A stretch of DNA of 64,000 bases from Liolophura sinensis. Lineage: Eukaryota; Mollusca; Polyplacophora; Chitonida; Chitonidae. Numbering within the stretch: position 1 is the stretch's first letter; each line of letters starts with the position of its first letter. The translations under genes and the position numbers were made by a program. Shown one piece after another: positions 35,634 through 48,400 of the stretch. The notes below the pieces were generated by a model that worked only from the letters and a program-made list of their open reading frames with translations, had not been told where the DNA came from and searched no databases. Location: NCBI RefSeq assembly GCF_032854445.1, contig NC_088306.1, positions 21,361,764 through 21,425,763 of the forward strand, read 5' to 3'.

Positions 35634-36578
35634 ATGCAGTTTTCTCTAATTGTCCTCATTTTGATACAACTGGCCTTACACGTCACGGCATATCCAATTC
35701 CGAGTGAAACAGAAGAGGTCAAGGTCGATAAGCGGTCCATGGATCAATCGCCATCACTCGCATCAAACAATGGTTAGTATTTCTAAAGTGCCTAAAATCC
35801 GCTTTTAGTACCATATCCAAAAATTTGTGAACTTGGATGCCCAATGTTAATTTTAAGATTTTAAGATCTTTTGGTTTAGACTGTAGGCCGTTCTACTAAG
35901 GATTAAAACCATCCCACTACAATGGAAATCTGTCATATGATACCGAAGAAATGATAACGATTTTAATAGTAATTATCATATGTGGCACATTAAGTATTTT
36001 TGTGATTTGTTTGATTGGTTTTAACAATCCAAGATTTTTTTCACCTATACTATGGCCGTCATTTTCAAGGGTGGAGAACCGGAACCGAAGTTTAGAAGGG
36101 TGGAGAACCGGAGAACCTTGACGTTGCAATTGTAAACCATTCGTGGTTGGGCGACCCAGGCCGCTAAGACTGGACAAACTAAAGTGGCATATATACATAT
36201 CGACATTATTCTGATGTGATAAATTGAAGACAGTCTGTGTTCCAAGCTATTTGTAAGCTATAGGTCCTGACTGAAAGTTGCCTTTCACTGGTGAGTGCAA
36301 GTATGAGTAACATTTGCGCCTGTTCATTCCTTGTAGATGAATTCTCCACCATGTTGTCCAAATTCCTATCACGTGATGCTGGTAACGTGAGAAGAACGAG
36401 GCGGACGGCTCCGCACCTGCAGGCTGCATGGACTCTGCATATCGTGTGTAAAGTGAACCCGAATCATTCTCGCTGTTCCCAACACGTTGTGCCTGACACC
36501 GATCAGGATTTAGACATCATCGCTCGTTACAACCGCCGGAAGTATCGCCATCGGAGACGCCATTCTCATCGCCATTGA
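35634..36578 (+). CDS. Putative secreted cationic peptide precursor 2 (unrecognised)
   Basis: Exon 35615-35772 (ATG at 35634; acceptor TTTGCAG) and exon 36337-36578 (acceptor CCTTGTAG, stop TGA) join in phase 1 to give 126 residues. MQFSLIVLILIQLALHVTAY is a clear signal peptide. VDKR is a dibasic site; FLSRDAGNVRRTRR precedes a segment with two cysteines (LHIVCKVNPNHSRC); the tail is Arg/His-rich (YNRRKYRHRRRHSHRH). Signal exon, phase-1 intron, a hydrophobic-basic spacer, a cysteine pair and a basic tail are the same order as in the gene at 22-23 kb, suggesting distant paralogy. The family is not recognised. Prohormone and antimicrobial peptide are both open. The donor GTTAGT is non-ideal. 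Confidence 0.62.
36003..36170 (-). repeat. Diverged SINE A fragment in the intron of peptide gene 2
   Basis: GTTTGATTGGTTTTAACA, TTTTTTTCACCTATACTATG and GGTGGAGAACCGG, where the last is locally duplicated. Confidence 0.5.
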
Positions 36579-37327
36579 GTCGTGACGTCAACTAATCATA
36601 TATACGTTTGTACAAAGAATATGATTAATTCATGCAGTTAATTTTGTTCTGGCGATATTGTTAGCGGTAACAAAAAGGCGAAGTTTAGATTATTGAGTCA
36701 ATTAGTTTCTCTCAAACACCGTATGTATGTTGCATATATACAATCTGGTTTGACAATTTTGACAACTGCCGCAAACGTAAACGCAAACATGTCGTTGATT
36801 TTGTCTATTTCATTAGTTTTTTTCATTCATTTCGCCATTAACAACAAGTTCATTAACATAAATTTCATTAAAGCTTTACACTTCCATTTACATAGCGTCA
36901 TGTCGATTTGTATATTTATATATGAAACCGAGACAGTTCACGCTGTATCTACAAACAAAAATACAAAGTATGAAGTACATGCATCAGTAGGAAGGGACAA
37001 AAGGGTGGAAGGCATAAATGCGTACGTACACATTTAAATCTTTTTTTTTTCCTTTTTTTTTTTTTTTTTGTCATCTGATCATGTATGATGATATTTATTG
37101 ATCGCTTTATTGTATGTCCTTGGACGTAAAGACAGTAACAAATATACGTCTCCCATACGACCGAAGTGGTTGATGTCATAGTTATTCATTCAGTCATTCT
37201 AATATTCATGAAAGGACGCAGAATACTCTGCTTATTTGTACGTAACTTAACTTTATATTCTTAAAAAGGCAATTTCATTAATGACCTTCCCTTACTTTTT
37301 ATCATGCCATGTTCAAAATTGTATTAC

Positions 37328-38747
37328 AATTTTACATTCATACCCAGTTATTAAATTGCTTTGTCAAGGCGCACAATTTACCATACATGTTGACTATATG
37401 CAGCTCCATGTATATTTGACTAACTGAGATACTGATATTTTTCCTGCCTTGCCAGGCTTTATTACATATTCTTACTGCATGTATTGAGATCGATGGAGTC
37501 GTTTTGTATGAATTATATGTATTACATCTATAATATTGAAATAAAAAAATCTTAATTACAACCTGTTTAAATGTTTTAAAATGAATGATTATAAGGCCCA
37601 TTTATGAATAAAGATATCAGGATATTTATTGCTGTACCCAAAACTCATTATCATGTCAGCTTAGTCATGATTTCCATGTATATAGTCTTACATGAAGTTC
37701 AGGGGAGATTACTTCTCACTCTGGTACGACACAGGTGAACATGTGTTCTTTGCACGTTGGAAAGTGCGTCAGTAGCTTGCCAAAATCCCGTGGTTTACAA
37801 TTGATTTTACTCCAGTCATAAAGCTGAGCACACAGTCTATAAATACGCTTCCTTGCGGCGTTAAATGTCCATCAGTCGTAGGATACATCGATAAATCAAT
37901 CAGTTCATCGATCACACATTCTTCGGTGCGCCGTTAAATGTCTATCAGACTTGAATTCACAGCGACTGCATTATGGGAGGCTCCTGGGTCATTGCACCGT
38001 GCTGGCGTGCTAACCGCCCGGCCACTTCGGCAATACCCGACAATATTTATTTATTTATTTGAGTGGTGTCCAGCGGCGGCCAACATTACGGTGGCAGAGC
38101 CCGGGGGAAACCTTCCCACGTTCGGCTGGAGAGGAAGCCAGCATGAGCAGGACTTGAATTCACTGCGACTGCATTCATGGGAGGCTCCTGGGTCATTGCG
38201 CCATGCTGGCATGCTAACCGCCAGTCCACTTCCGCAATACCGGCCAATAGGATGTTACCTGATATCTGGGTCTATCTTTTCATCTGATACCGAGATTCTT
38301 ATATATTTTTTGACTTATCTGATTTGTTTTAAGCGACATACTCAAGAATCTTTCTCCTAAATCACAGCTCCTGTGTCAAGACACTGACATATTTCCAAAC
38401 ACGTGTGCCGCTGACTTTCGAGCCATTCATGGCACGCCATTCGAGTGGAAGACAAGTGGTCTTCATCCAATGCTAGACTGTGCAAATGACCCCACGTTTC
38501 GTAAAAGACCACTGGTCTTCCAGTAATAGGAAAGTTCATCAGTAACTTGTCAGTAAGATAGGAAGTTTATCGAGCACTCCGGTTTCCTCCACCGTAAAAC
38601 TGACTGTCATAGTATAATTGACTGCTACACAACAATCTATCAGTATCTCAGTTAGTCAAATATACATGGAGTTGCATATAGTCAACATGTATGGTAAATT
38701 GTGTGCCTTGACAAAGCAATTTAATACCTGGGTGTGAATGTAAAATT
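37328..38747. mobile_element. Element-like segment flanked by 110-bp inverted repeats
   Basis: 37328-37437 and 38638-38747 are near-perfect reverse complements (for example TTTGTCAAGGCGCACAATTT against AAATTGTGTGCCTTGACAAA). The 1.2 kb between holds a family-D-like SINE and SINE A copies (37949-38240) and no transposase. It could be a foldback or non-autonomous DNA transposon, or two opposed copies of one repeat. No clear target-site duplication was seen. Confidence 0.55.
37949..38240 (-). repeat. SINE family A, head fragment plus full copy, minus
   Basis: GACTTGAATTCACAGCGACT and GGCTCCTGGGTCATTG occur twice, about 200 nt apart, with GCGGCGGCCAACATTACGG between. Confidence 0.85.
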
Positions 38748-38986
38748 CTACTCCCTCGAAAATGGATACTCTAATTCGTCAACCTTTTCAACCGCCTCTG
38801 TAACCAATAATCTGAAACATTCTGAGAAAACTATGGGGTGTAGAGAAATAATTTTCACAGTTTATGAAGCTTGCATTTTTTTAATGACAAAAGAAATCAT
38901 TTTTAGCATCATCTTCATGATAATTGTAGACAGAAATACCACTGAAAAAGGTGCTTTAGTGTTTGAAAAGGTGGAAGATTTACAAT

Positions 38987-38987
<1 letters not shown>

Positions 38988-39057
<70 letters not shown>
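38988..39057. repeat. (AT)n microsatellite, ~70 bp
   Basis: Uninterrupted TA dinucleotides, directly joined to a minus-strand family B repeat at 39058-39215. Confidence 0.97.
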
Positions 39058-39059
<2 letters not shown>

Positions 39060-39269
39060 AGTTTTGCGTCGTGCTTAACAATTTTTCAGTCATATGACGA
39101 CGAGGACTGTGTCTTCTTGTGGCAGGACGAAGGCAGGACGAATCCATGCCGTCAAAGTCCTGCCAGAACACCAGAAATGACACCTATCCAGTCACATGAT
39201 ATATACTGACATCTGTACAACAATGCAGTCTTATCTCCCAGCTCTATCCTCCCAGTGCTTAGCACGTAG

Positions 39270-39515
39270 TGAGGGATTTATTTAATTATTTGATTGGTGT
39301 TTTACGCCGCACTCAAGAATATTTCACTTATGCGACGGGGGCCAGCATTATGGCAGAGCCCGGACCATCCGCAGGTTGCTGAGAGAGCTTCCCGCGTACG
39401 GCCGGAGAGGAAGCCAGCATGAGCTGGACTTGAACTCATGGCGACCGCATTGGTGAGAGGCTCCTGGGTCATTACGCTGCGCTAGCGCGCTAATCAACTG
39501 AGCCACGGAGCCCCC
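39270..39515 (-). repeat. SINE family A, full-length, minus
   Basis: GATTGGTGTTTTACGCCGCA to GCTAATCAACTGAGCCACGG, then a C homopolymer. One of the best-preserved copies in the window. Confidence 0.95.
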
Positions 39516-40252
39516 CCCCCCCCTAATGAGGGAACAAGAAGTGGCCTTTTAAAAGTATTTGGTATGACCCTACCCCGACTTCGAAGCGGAACAAAACAAA
39601 AAAAAAATCTACAGGAATGCGATTATCATGTATGCGTGCTATAAATCAATAAATGATACCAGATGATGTCGAGTAATTGTCTTATCTTGGGATGGTTAAC
39701 GGAGGAGGGCTTCGGGCGGGGGGGGGGGGGGTGACAGGGGATGGGTCGGGTTTCATCATTCATCTTTACTGCTCCTCCATTCACAAAACATCCAGGTCAA
39801 AAATTGTCGTCAACATCGGTCATCTAGGGTTACTGTGAAACCCGGTCATATATATAGCTCAACACGCCTGGGACTCACCCTATCTGTATCACGCCGTGGT
39901 AAAGTGCCTTCGTGAATGACATCAAGCTTCGGGCGTAGACGTCATAGTGTGGGCCCATTCCACAGCTGTCGGACCGACCTTCATCCAGGGACCTGCATAT
40001 TTAGCCACCTAAATTCAAATGAATGAACCAGTTAATACACTGTAATTAAATAATGATAAGGCTTAACGACATAATAGACCTACATTGATGAAAACAAGCG
40101 CAATTCCATTATGAACTTATTATAAGTACTACACTTAAACTTGCAGGCGTATCATTATGTAATTATCCATGTTTGGGGGCATGAGACTATCAGGCCGTTT
40201 ATCAACGATGTTGTGCCTTCAAATCCAGCTCCACCATATGGATGCAATTTTG

Positions 40253-40660
40253 GGGATGTGACGTTAAGCCATAATCAGTCATTCGAATCCAGTCCTTGCC
40301 ACGATATGGATCTAGTGTTGACGATGTGACGTTAAGCCATAATCATTCATTCGAATCCAGTCCTTGCCACGATTTGGATCCAGTGTTGACGATGTGACCT
40401 TTAGCCATAATCATTCATTCGAATCCAGTCCTTGCCACGATATGGATTTAGTGTTGATGATGTGACGTTCAGCCATAATCATTCATTTGAATCCAGTCCT
40501 TGCCACAATATGGATTTAGTGTTGACGATGTGACGTTAAGCCATAATCATTCATTCGGATCCAGTCCTTGCCACGATATGGATTTAGTGTTGATGATGTG
40601 ACGTTCAGCCATAATCATTCATTCGAATCCAGTCCTTGCCAGGCATTTTTCTGGCTGCTC
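40253..40660 (+). repeat. 68-bp minisatellite, six units
   Basis: Each unit has GATGTGACGTTAAGCCATAA, CATTCGAATCCAGTCCTTGC and ATATGGATTTAGTGTTG, repeating about every 68 nt. Confidence 0.9.
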
Positions 40661-41339
40661 TGTTTAGTCACGGCATTGCTTCGCTTGCCTGCCTCGTTTT
40701 ATATTATAAAGGGCGAGGTATCTGTTCAAATCTGCTGTCTGAGTGGTACTACAGAATGTGTTCTGCTATTGCAGTAGATTATTCTGTTAAATATAATACG
40801 CACATTCTATTAGTCAAACATAAAGATTCTATTAGGTTAACAGATTATTCTGTTGAATATAACACAGCATTATGTTACAATAACAGAATACATCCTAGCA
40901 TCACCCCTACAAAAGACTATCTGTTAAAATGAACAGATTCATTTTTTGAGTGTAGGACGTTCTGGTCAATAATTACAATGTCAATTCACAAGATAACGTT
41001 CAACACAAACCACCAAACTGAAAGACCTAACAAAGCAGATAAAGTATGAAATAAAGACCAAGAGGAGCAATCAACAGTTCTCAACGATTTTGGAAAGACG
41101 CAAGGAATGACATGCGATAACTTGTAAAATACAACATCTTATTCCCCCAAAGGGGAAGTTATGGTGGTGGAATCTCGTGAAAAAAATAAACGCTTTTCTC
41201 TGGTTCCAGACAAAATTATCCAAACTTGGCACATTAATTGCGTGTCAAGACAATCTATGCTGTCAAAATGAAATATCCGTCAAAAGAAATCTATCCGGCA
41301 AAAGAACAGACAGGAAGGCTCTCCGAAACAGCAAGCGTT

Positions 41340-41577
41340 TTTATTTATTTATTTACTTCATTAGTGTTTTACGCCGTGCTCAAGAATATTTCATTTATAC
41401 AGCGCGGGGCAGCATCGTGGTTGGAGGAAACCTGGCAGAGCCTGGAGCAAACCCACGACCATCGGCAAGTACGGACGCAGAGGAAGCCAGCATGAGCTGG
41501 ACTTGAAATCGCAGCAACCATGTTTAAGCTAATGGGTCATTGCCCCGTGCTGGCACGCTAAACATCTCGCCCACGTA
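41340..41577 (-). repeat. SINE family A, full-length, minus
   Basis: TAGTGTTTTACGCCGTGCTC to GCTAAACATCTCGCCCACGT, including AGCCAGCATGAGCTGGAC. Confidence 0.9.
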
Positions 41578-41606
41578 GGCGTTACACAACTGTGCACCAT
41601 ATATAT

Positions 41607-41668
41607 GAGGCTATATACATCATATACATGAGACTTCTTTTTCTCTTGTATATGATGCATATAGCCTC
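41607..41668. repeat. 21-bp inverted repeat, 20-nt loop
   Basis: GAGGCTATATACATCATATA and its near-exact reverse complement TATATGATGCATATAGCCTC flank a pyrimidine-rich loop. It would fold into a stable hairpin. Confidence 0.85.
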
Positions 41669-42954
41669 TATACTTAAGTATATGACACATAGACGTTCGT
41701 TACAAGCTACGGTTCAAGTCCCCGTACTGTGGTATACACAGCCCAGGTACAAATTCCCGCACAATGAATTGATCAAAGGGATAATACTCTGACACAGCCT
41801 AAGGCAAAAGAAAAATTTGCATTTCTGTCCTACCTGCATGGTAAGAGTGGAGACTCGTTCAAAAACTTAATGGGTTTATAGGATGAGCCAGATTCGGATC
41901 AGCACCAAATTGCAACGGATTAGTACTTATGTCAACATCGAGCGTTGCATAAACTTTCATCAAAATCCGATTATACATTTCCCCGTAAAGTTGCTGACAG
42001 ATAGACTGATATCTGGCAATGAAGAATCATTGGAAATTTTCGGATCTCCTCATCGGGAAAGTGAATCACGAAAATTGCAAAAGAAAAGCTATTTATCTGC
42101 ATAGTTTCATGACAATCCGTGCATTACTTTCTCGTCATGTTGCTCATGGACCGTTGGCCCCGAAGTCGGAACACCTGAGATCGAAACCGGGTAAAGTCAT
42201 GCATACCAAAGACTTTCAAATGGTATTTCTTAATTGCTGCCTCGCTTGGATATCAGCGCACAGAGGTTAGAGCAATTAAACACGACCGGTTCGGGCGGTG
42301 TCAGCATAATAGGGGACTGAGTGCATTGGCTGTCATGGCTGGTGTCATCGGTGTGATGCTTCAGTGCATGGCGGCAGCGCTTTGATGGTATGGACTCGCT
42401 CCGCAGCAAGAAGACATGTACGGTATATGTATACACACCTATGCACCTAATGACTCCCAGTCGTCATATGACTGAAAAATTGAAAAGTGCGACGTACAAC
42501 TCCAAGCATACATACACACATATAGCATCCACACAAGTTTCATCAGTCTCCGTGCGTATATCCTCTTTCTGAAATCCTTCCATCATCAGATGTTCTTGGT
42601 AGCAGCCCTGGACCTTCATCCGCCTCATTTGACTAATTTGTAGCGAGAGCGGGATTCGAACATGCGACCTCACTGGTCAAGTCGCAGCGATGGCTGACGT
42701 CACACTAGATAGTCGGGCAGCTCACTTGCAGTTTTCTTGCGTTGAAGATGATGAGATTGTAACACAAATCAATAGATCACATACTATCGATGGATGAATA
42801 TCAAAGATCTACATCACACACATTCAAAGGCAGAAGTAGAACATGTATTCAAAGAAATGTGCAGGCCTACGAGGGTACACAAACACGCGATCAACCACAT
42901 TTCATGCACAAACTGACAATCCAGCCACACGTTTGCTTTTTATATAGTCCTACA

Positions 42955-43108
42955 AGATTTTCCAGCTACCTGTTGGATGGTCGTGGTTTTCCCCCGTGCT
43001 CTGCTCTGTTGCCTCCCATCATAACGTTAGCCACCGTTGAAAACGGGATGTATTCTTGAGTAGGCCTACCTGCACGGCATAAAACACCAATCAAGTAAAT
43101 AAATATAT
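42955..43108 (+). repeat. SINE family A, 3' part
   Basis: GGTCGTGGTTTTCCCCCGTG, GCCTCCCATCATAACG, GGCATAAAACACCAATCAAG and an AAATA tail. Confidence 0.85.
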
Positions 43109-43370
43109 TTGTACCCATGTGTGCCGTTTTAAAACATTCAAGAATATTGACGTTATGACATTAATCAGTGATCCACTAATCACGACAATAAGCTCTTATG
43201 TTAATTTTATTTAAAAATTAGTTCTCATAAACTTGACCGCTTTCACACATAAATTAACGATAAGCAAAAAGAGCAGAATGATGAAGGCACTATACATGTA
43301 GCCCACTCGACCAGCGCCTCATACCAAAGGGTCGGAGGTTACTGATCATGTGACTTTTGTACGACCAAAG

Positions 43371-43546
43371 TATGCCACGTGACCTTATTAACCAATCAGC
43401 TGTTATGTTTGTGACCCGCGATTCTAACCGAGGAGCGTCGTTACTTCAGAAGGCGTCGTGCTACAACAGCTTTTCTTGAAGATTTAGCCGTCTTATCCAA
43501 GATTTGACGATACTGGCAGTAACTTTTTTAGCAGCTTCATAAACTG
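43371..43546 (+). promoter_or_regulatory. SAP130: SAP130 promoter and 5' UTR exon
   Basis: A CACGTG E-box (43376-43381) and a CCAAT box (about 43392) are followed by GC-richer sequence with no TATA box and an exon end at 43546 with a strong donor (CTG|GTAAGT). The next acceptor, at about 45375 (CTGTTGCAG), leads to the exon with the start codon. The E-box/CCAAT TATA-less layout suits a housekeeping chromatin gene. Linking this exon to SAP130 is inferred from position and strand. Confidence 0.6.
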
Positions 43547-45431
43547 GTAAGTCTTTTGACTTTGAACGGTTAAAGGTATTGTCATATTCCGGTGAGATTT
43601 CTTGACAAACAGCGATCGCGGGAATCAACTATCTATCAGCCAGACGCGATGCATCTATTCGTGTTTCTGGATATGTGCAGACATGCGCGTGCTTTAATTT
43701 ACTTGTCAGTTTTGTTTAAACCCGTTATCTTTAAATTTTTCACAATGCTGTAATGTGTTTAATATTTAGAAGTCCGTTTAGATTTTTTTTAAAGAGGGTT
43801 GGAGCGATTTTCTTAATGTAGAAAATTCTGAATGTGATGCACCGCGGAAAGGAACGTTGTGGCAGTCCCTTAAGTGTTGAAATTTACCATGATAATTTGG
43901 TCTTCTCGATGCGCACTTAAAGCTAAACATTGAAGTGTTTGGTCTGTTACAGTCTATGGAAACTCAGACACATCGAATTCTTGTTTTGTTGATTGAATGT
44001 GTTCTAAATCGTCTGCTACATTTCCGCATTGAATGGGATGTGCTGTCTATTGATTGCTCATTTTGCGCATGCCCAGAACAGCGGCATGATCAACTTCCTC
44101 TTTCGTTACTGCAGCTCATAACATGTCATTCTCTAGGAGTTATTTTAATTTGCGTAATTCAGATCTGTACCACTACGACACATTTTACGATTTTATATTT
44201 TGTGACCCTTGTTTCTCCCATAGCCTTGATGAAAAATCAAAAGTTTCCAGCCCGTTTCTGAAATTCACAATACCACACGCAACTAACGATTCCACATCAC
44301 TAGACATGTAGAATCCTTGTGTTTCTTACAAAGGAATGCAAAATGAATGAAATTATTTACTGCAGTAAAGGAAAGTCGTATGTATCTGTAAAACGATACA
44401 GAGCAAGTGGATGTTCAGTCACAAACACTCTTGGTACGATACAGCTGTGCTTATGGTAACTTTGAAATGGTTAAAAAGTATGTGAAAAACAACAACTGTA
44501 AGAAAAATGGCCCTAGTTGTCAAGTATTCTGTAAGACGGGTCGGAAGTTGGGGGTCATATAACCACGCTTTCGTGTCCAAATCTGGCGGCCCAATGTTAA
44601 AGCACTGGGGATAAGGTCACTTTTTGCCACTTCGCTAGCGACCAGTGAGGCCAAGTTGTACAAAATAACATCATGAAAGCTCTGCAGAAATACTCAGACT
44701 ATCTGAAAAGCTGAAAATTGTACAAATCCAACGGATACAAGATTGTTGACAGATTGAAAAATAGACATGTTCCTATAATGTTGCAATAACGTTGAGAGGA
44801 CCATTTTCTTCACCTACGCCGTTTGTTACTAAGGAGATTAGGTGGTCTCTTAGGTGGCTTCTGATTCGTCTTACAAAATTATTAATAGTATAAACTTGTT
44901 TTTCATGTTGCCTGCAGAGAAGATTTTAAATAATATATTTTTGTCTATTAACATTTATTTTAAGGTACCTAGTTCTGCCCCAGCTGCATATTCTAGGTAG
45001 ACTTAAAGAACGCACTCTCATGTACTGTTCTCCATTTGCGATGTATTCAACAGAGGCATCAGGCCTCTGTTCCCTTTTATGGTATTTGTGGGTGTTTGTA
45101 TCACATCATGTTATACAGATCACATGATGTCATGTATTATGCAGAATGTTCTCAGCATCTGAACAATCATTCATGTTAAACATTACACCTTGCATGTTGC
45201 TCAATTAAATTAATAGATATCATTTTTTGAATGAATTAATGACGGGCTTAAAGCCAGCAGCATTGACAGTATTTCAGCCACTTAGTGGCAATCCAAAAAT
45301 TTGTCCTAGATAAGTCAGCAAATGGTAATGTTCTGTGTTATTTTCATGATTTGGACAACACATCATCTGTTGCAGTATGAGGCATGTGACAAACAGCTGG
45401 CTAGAAAGGGAGGGCTTTGAGGAGAATAAGA

Positions 45432-48400
45432 ATGGCGAGTCAGACAACTCCAATTTACCCATCCTCAACCGAGAAACGAAAGGACGATAACTCTGACCGA
45501 ACTGCCTCGAATTCGCACGCTCATATTTTACCAGCGCCATCTGCAGGTCATGGAGACCAGCATGTAAAATTTCAGGTAAGAATGACAATAATAGTAATAT
45601 TGAAAAATCAAGGTGACAAGCTAATTAAACCATTTTGGTAGGATTTGATATACCAGCTTATGTTTGAAAGCTGAAAGGCCATTGTAAAGCGTATTGTAAT
45701 TCCCCGGGTGCTAAGAAATTCGAAATATGTCAAGGTATGTGCCAAAGGTGGTGTCTCAAAAAATTACTGCATGTGTTGATCTTAAGGTTTTGCCTTGCAA
45801 TATGACGCCTTGATATAGAGTGCAATCAGATATAACACGACCCAAATCTTGTCCCTTAAAAAATCTGTGATGTACTTTCATGTGAGAAAAGCTAAAACTG
45901 TGAACAAATAAAGATTTTTCACCAAGAAATGTACGTACATAATGCCTTTTTATTTGCGCAAGGTTGCATATAACATGCCCTGGAACTTGTCCCCTCGCTA
46001 TAGCGAGGCTGCACTGTAGTGCCAGGGGAAGTTTGTAGCACTTTTAATATGGGAGAGATAGGAGAAAATGAAATCTGAACACCCTGCTGTCATGGCTATA
46101 ACAAAGTGGCCTCAAAAAGGGATGTGTTTGGACACCCTCTTTCACATTTCTGGCTGCCTGCATGATAGCCTGATAGCTACCAAGTCTTTTGTTGTTGTTA
46201 ATTTCTAAATTATTAAAATTTTCAAAATTACCTGAAGCATTCGGAACCTATGTTTGTTTGAATTTTACTCTTTGGATATGGCTACCTATGAAAAATTGTT
46301 TTCTCGCAGCCTCTACAGAAGACCACAATTGTTGCTCGTCCAATTGCTCCAGCGCCAATACAAGCCCAGATGACGTCGCATACATTAGCTCGTGTTGGAC
46401 CGGTCCAGACTGTGGGCAGTGCACTTCCAAGCAGTAAGTTTGTTAAGATACCGAATTCATTGTTAATGAAATACATTGGTTTTTTTTCTTTTAATGTTTC
46501 ACAAGAAGATCAGTGCTTCTCAGATCTACTTCCAATTCATATTATAAGTATGCTTTTGAAAAGCATAAATTTTGGGTTGATTATACCATAGCTGTCCTTC
46601 AAGAAATAGGGTACATGTGAGTCAGACGTGAATTTTTGTTTCTTGTGAGGTGTTTTTGTTTTTGTTTTTTTGTTTTTTTTTTTGTATTATTATGACTAAT
46701 CAGAAAAACTGAAAGTTTATATAATTTGACAAAAAAACAAAGAAAATTTAAATTCTAGGATCTGTTTTAGAGGGTTAGTTGGGCTAGAATGCCCTGATTC
46801 TTCAAATCTTAGAAAATAAGATATGTACTGAAGAGCCTGTACTAGGGAATTTGTCCTAATCTGCTGGGTTACATACATCCATACATCACTTTTACCACTC
46901 CAGATACATTAGTATCCACAGGGGCACCCTCAGCATTACTGGCATCTGCGGGTGGCAGTCTGAGTCACTCGCTGACCGGGGGAACAAGCACAGCAGCCAC
47001 GGTCAGTCAGCCAGGCATGATCCAGATCGCCTCCTCAGTCTCTGGGGCGCCCATGAACTCCATGATGCGTGGGGCGCCCATGCAGCCAGGGTCTGGCCAT
47101 ATGCAGTTCCCCTCACATCTGCCTAAAGGTAGTTAACTATTATTACCTTATTTCTTCAGTGTTATGTGCAAAGTTTTTTGCATGTTTTTATATTTAACCC
47201 CAGATGCCCTAATGTGGAGAAAGAAACATTTGTTTCAAGATGATCTAATCTGGGCCCAGCGCTATGACATCTTAATACGTGTTCAATAAACCTTTGCATT
47301 TGTACGTCACGCAACAATAAGACACAACATCATACATACGTAGCTTTGACTCCTATGGCCTAAGCATGCCGTTGATTGGCCTAAAATGCATGACCACTGT
47401 GGAGGGAGTAAAACAGAGTAGCAGCATGAAATTTGCAGTTTTTGCCACATTTTCTTCATTTTTGGGGGTAGAATAGACCTTAACACCTGCATCTTGGTGT
47501 TTGTTTTGTCACCCAATACTCCTGAACCTTGTTTCGTACCGAGTCAAATCCGGAGAATGGCACAAGGTTCAGCGATAGCAGGTTACACAACACACACCAC
47601 TATGGCTTAGTTACACTTTAAGAGAATGAATACACACCTAGAAGTAATAAGTGATTATGTGGTTCTGGTAGAGTACCTATATTTTCATCAGTATTTTGAC
47701 ATTGTAGCTGACAGTAAACTTGTCATTGGGATAGGCCAGAATTTGTGGGCAAGGGGTTGACCAGAGCACAGGTAAACATTTGAGGCATGTTTGTCTCCTT
47801 CCTAGTCCCGGTCGGCGATTTGACATTTTACCTGACAGCAGTCTTTTAGGTGTCGCCAGAACTGCTAGGGCCAAAATTAATTGACCTTGGCTCGTTTTAC
47901 AGTGTTCATCTGTTTGTCCAGTGTTGGTTGACTACTTGGGGTAAGGCGGAGCCACTTTTTCTTTACCACTTCAGGCTTTACTTTTGAAGGTCTAGGTACA
48001 GTCATTCAACTACAAACAATCAACCAACACCTAAGACCATTTTTTGACTTTCAGGTGCAGCTGCTGCAGTGTCTGCACTTACAGGTCCTAAATCAGGTCA
48101 GACGGTTGCCACAGCAATCCTCCGCCCGGGCACCCAAGGAGCGACCATTCAAATTCCCGTGTCATCGACGCCATCTGCCCCGCAGACTTTTCATCAGCAC
48201 ATACAGCCTCGTGGTGGCACCCTCCAGGGAGCACTAGTTACCCCCGTACGCCCTGGCACGCCACCCATTACAAGGGCAAGCTCTCCTGTTATTACGGCCC
48301 AGCTTCAACAACATGTGGACCCTGCCCAGGCTCATAGCAGGTACATTTATTTATTTATTATTTATTAAGGTGGTGTTTTACTCAAAGAATAATTCGCTTA

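Larger units (their letters stand above)
36579..43320. other. Intergenic stretch, repeats only
   Basis: Holds the 110-bp inverted repeat pair, several SINEs, an (AT)n run, the 68-bp array, a 21-bp hairpin and G/C homopolymers at about 39506 and 39718. No gene was recognised. Confidence 0.55.

Noticed and set aside
38734-39078. 114-codon ORF with a long Tyr-Ile run
   Set aside because: The Tyr-Ile run is translation of the (AT)n microsatellite.
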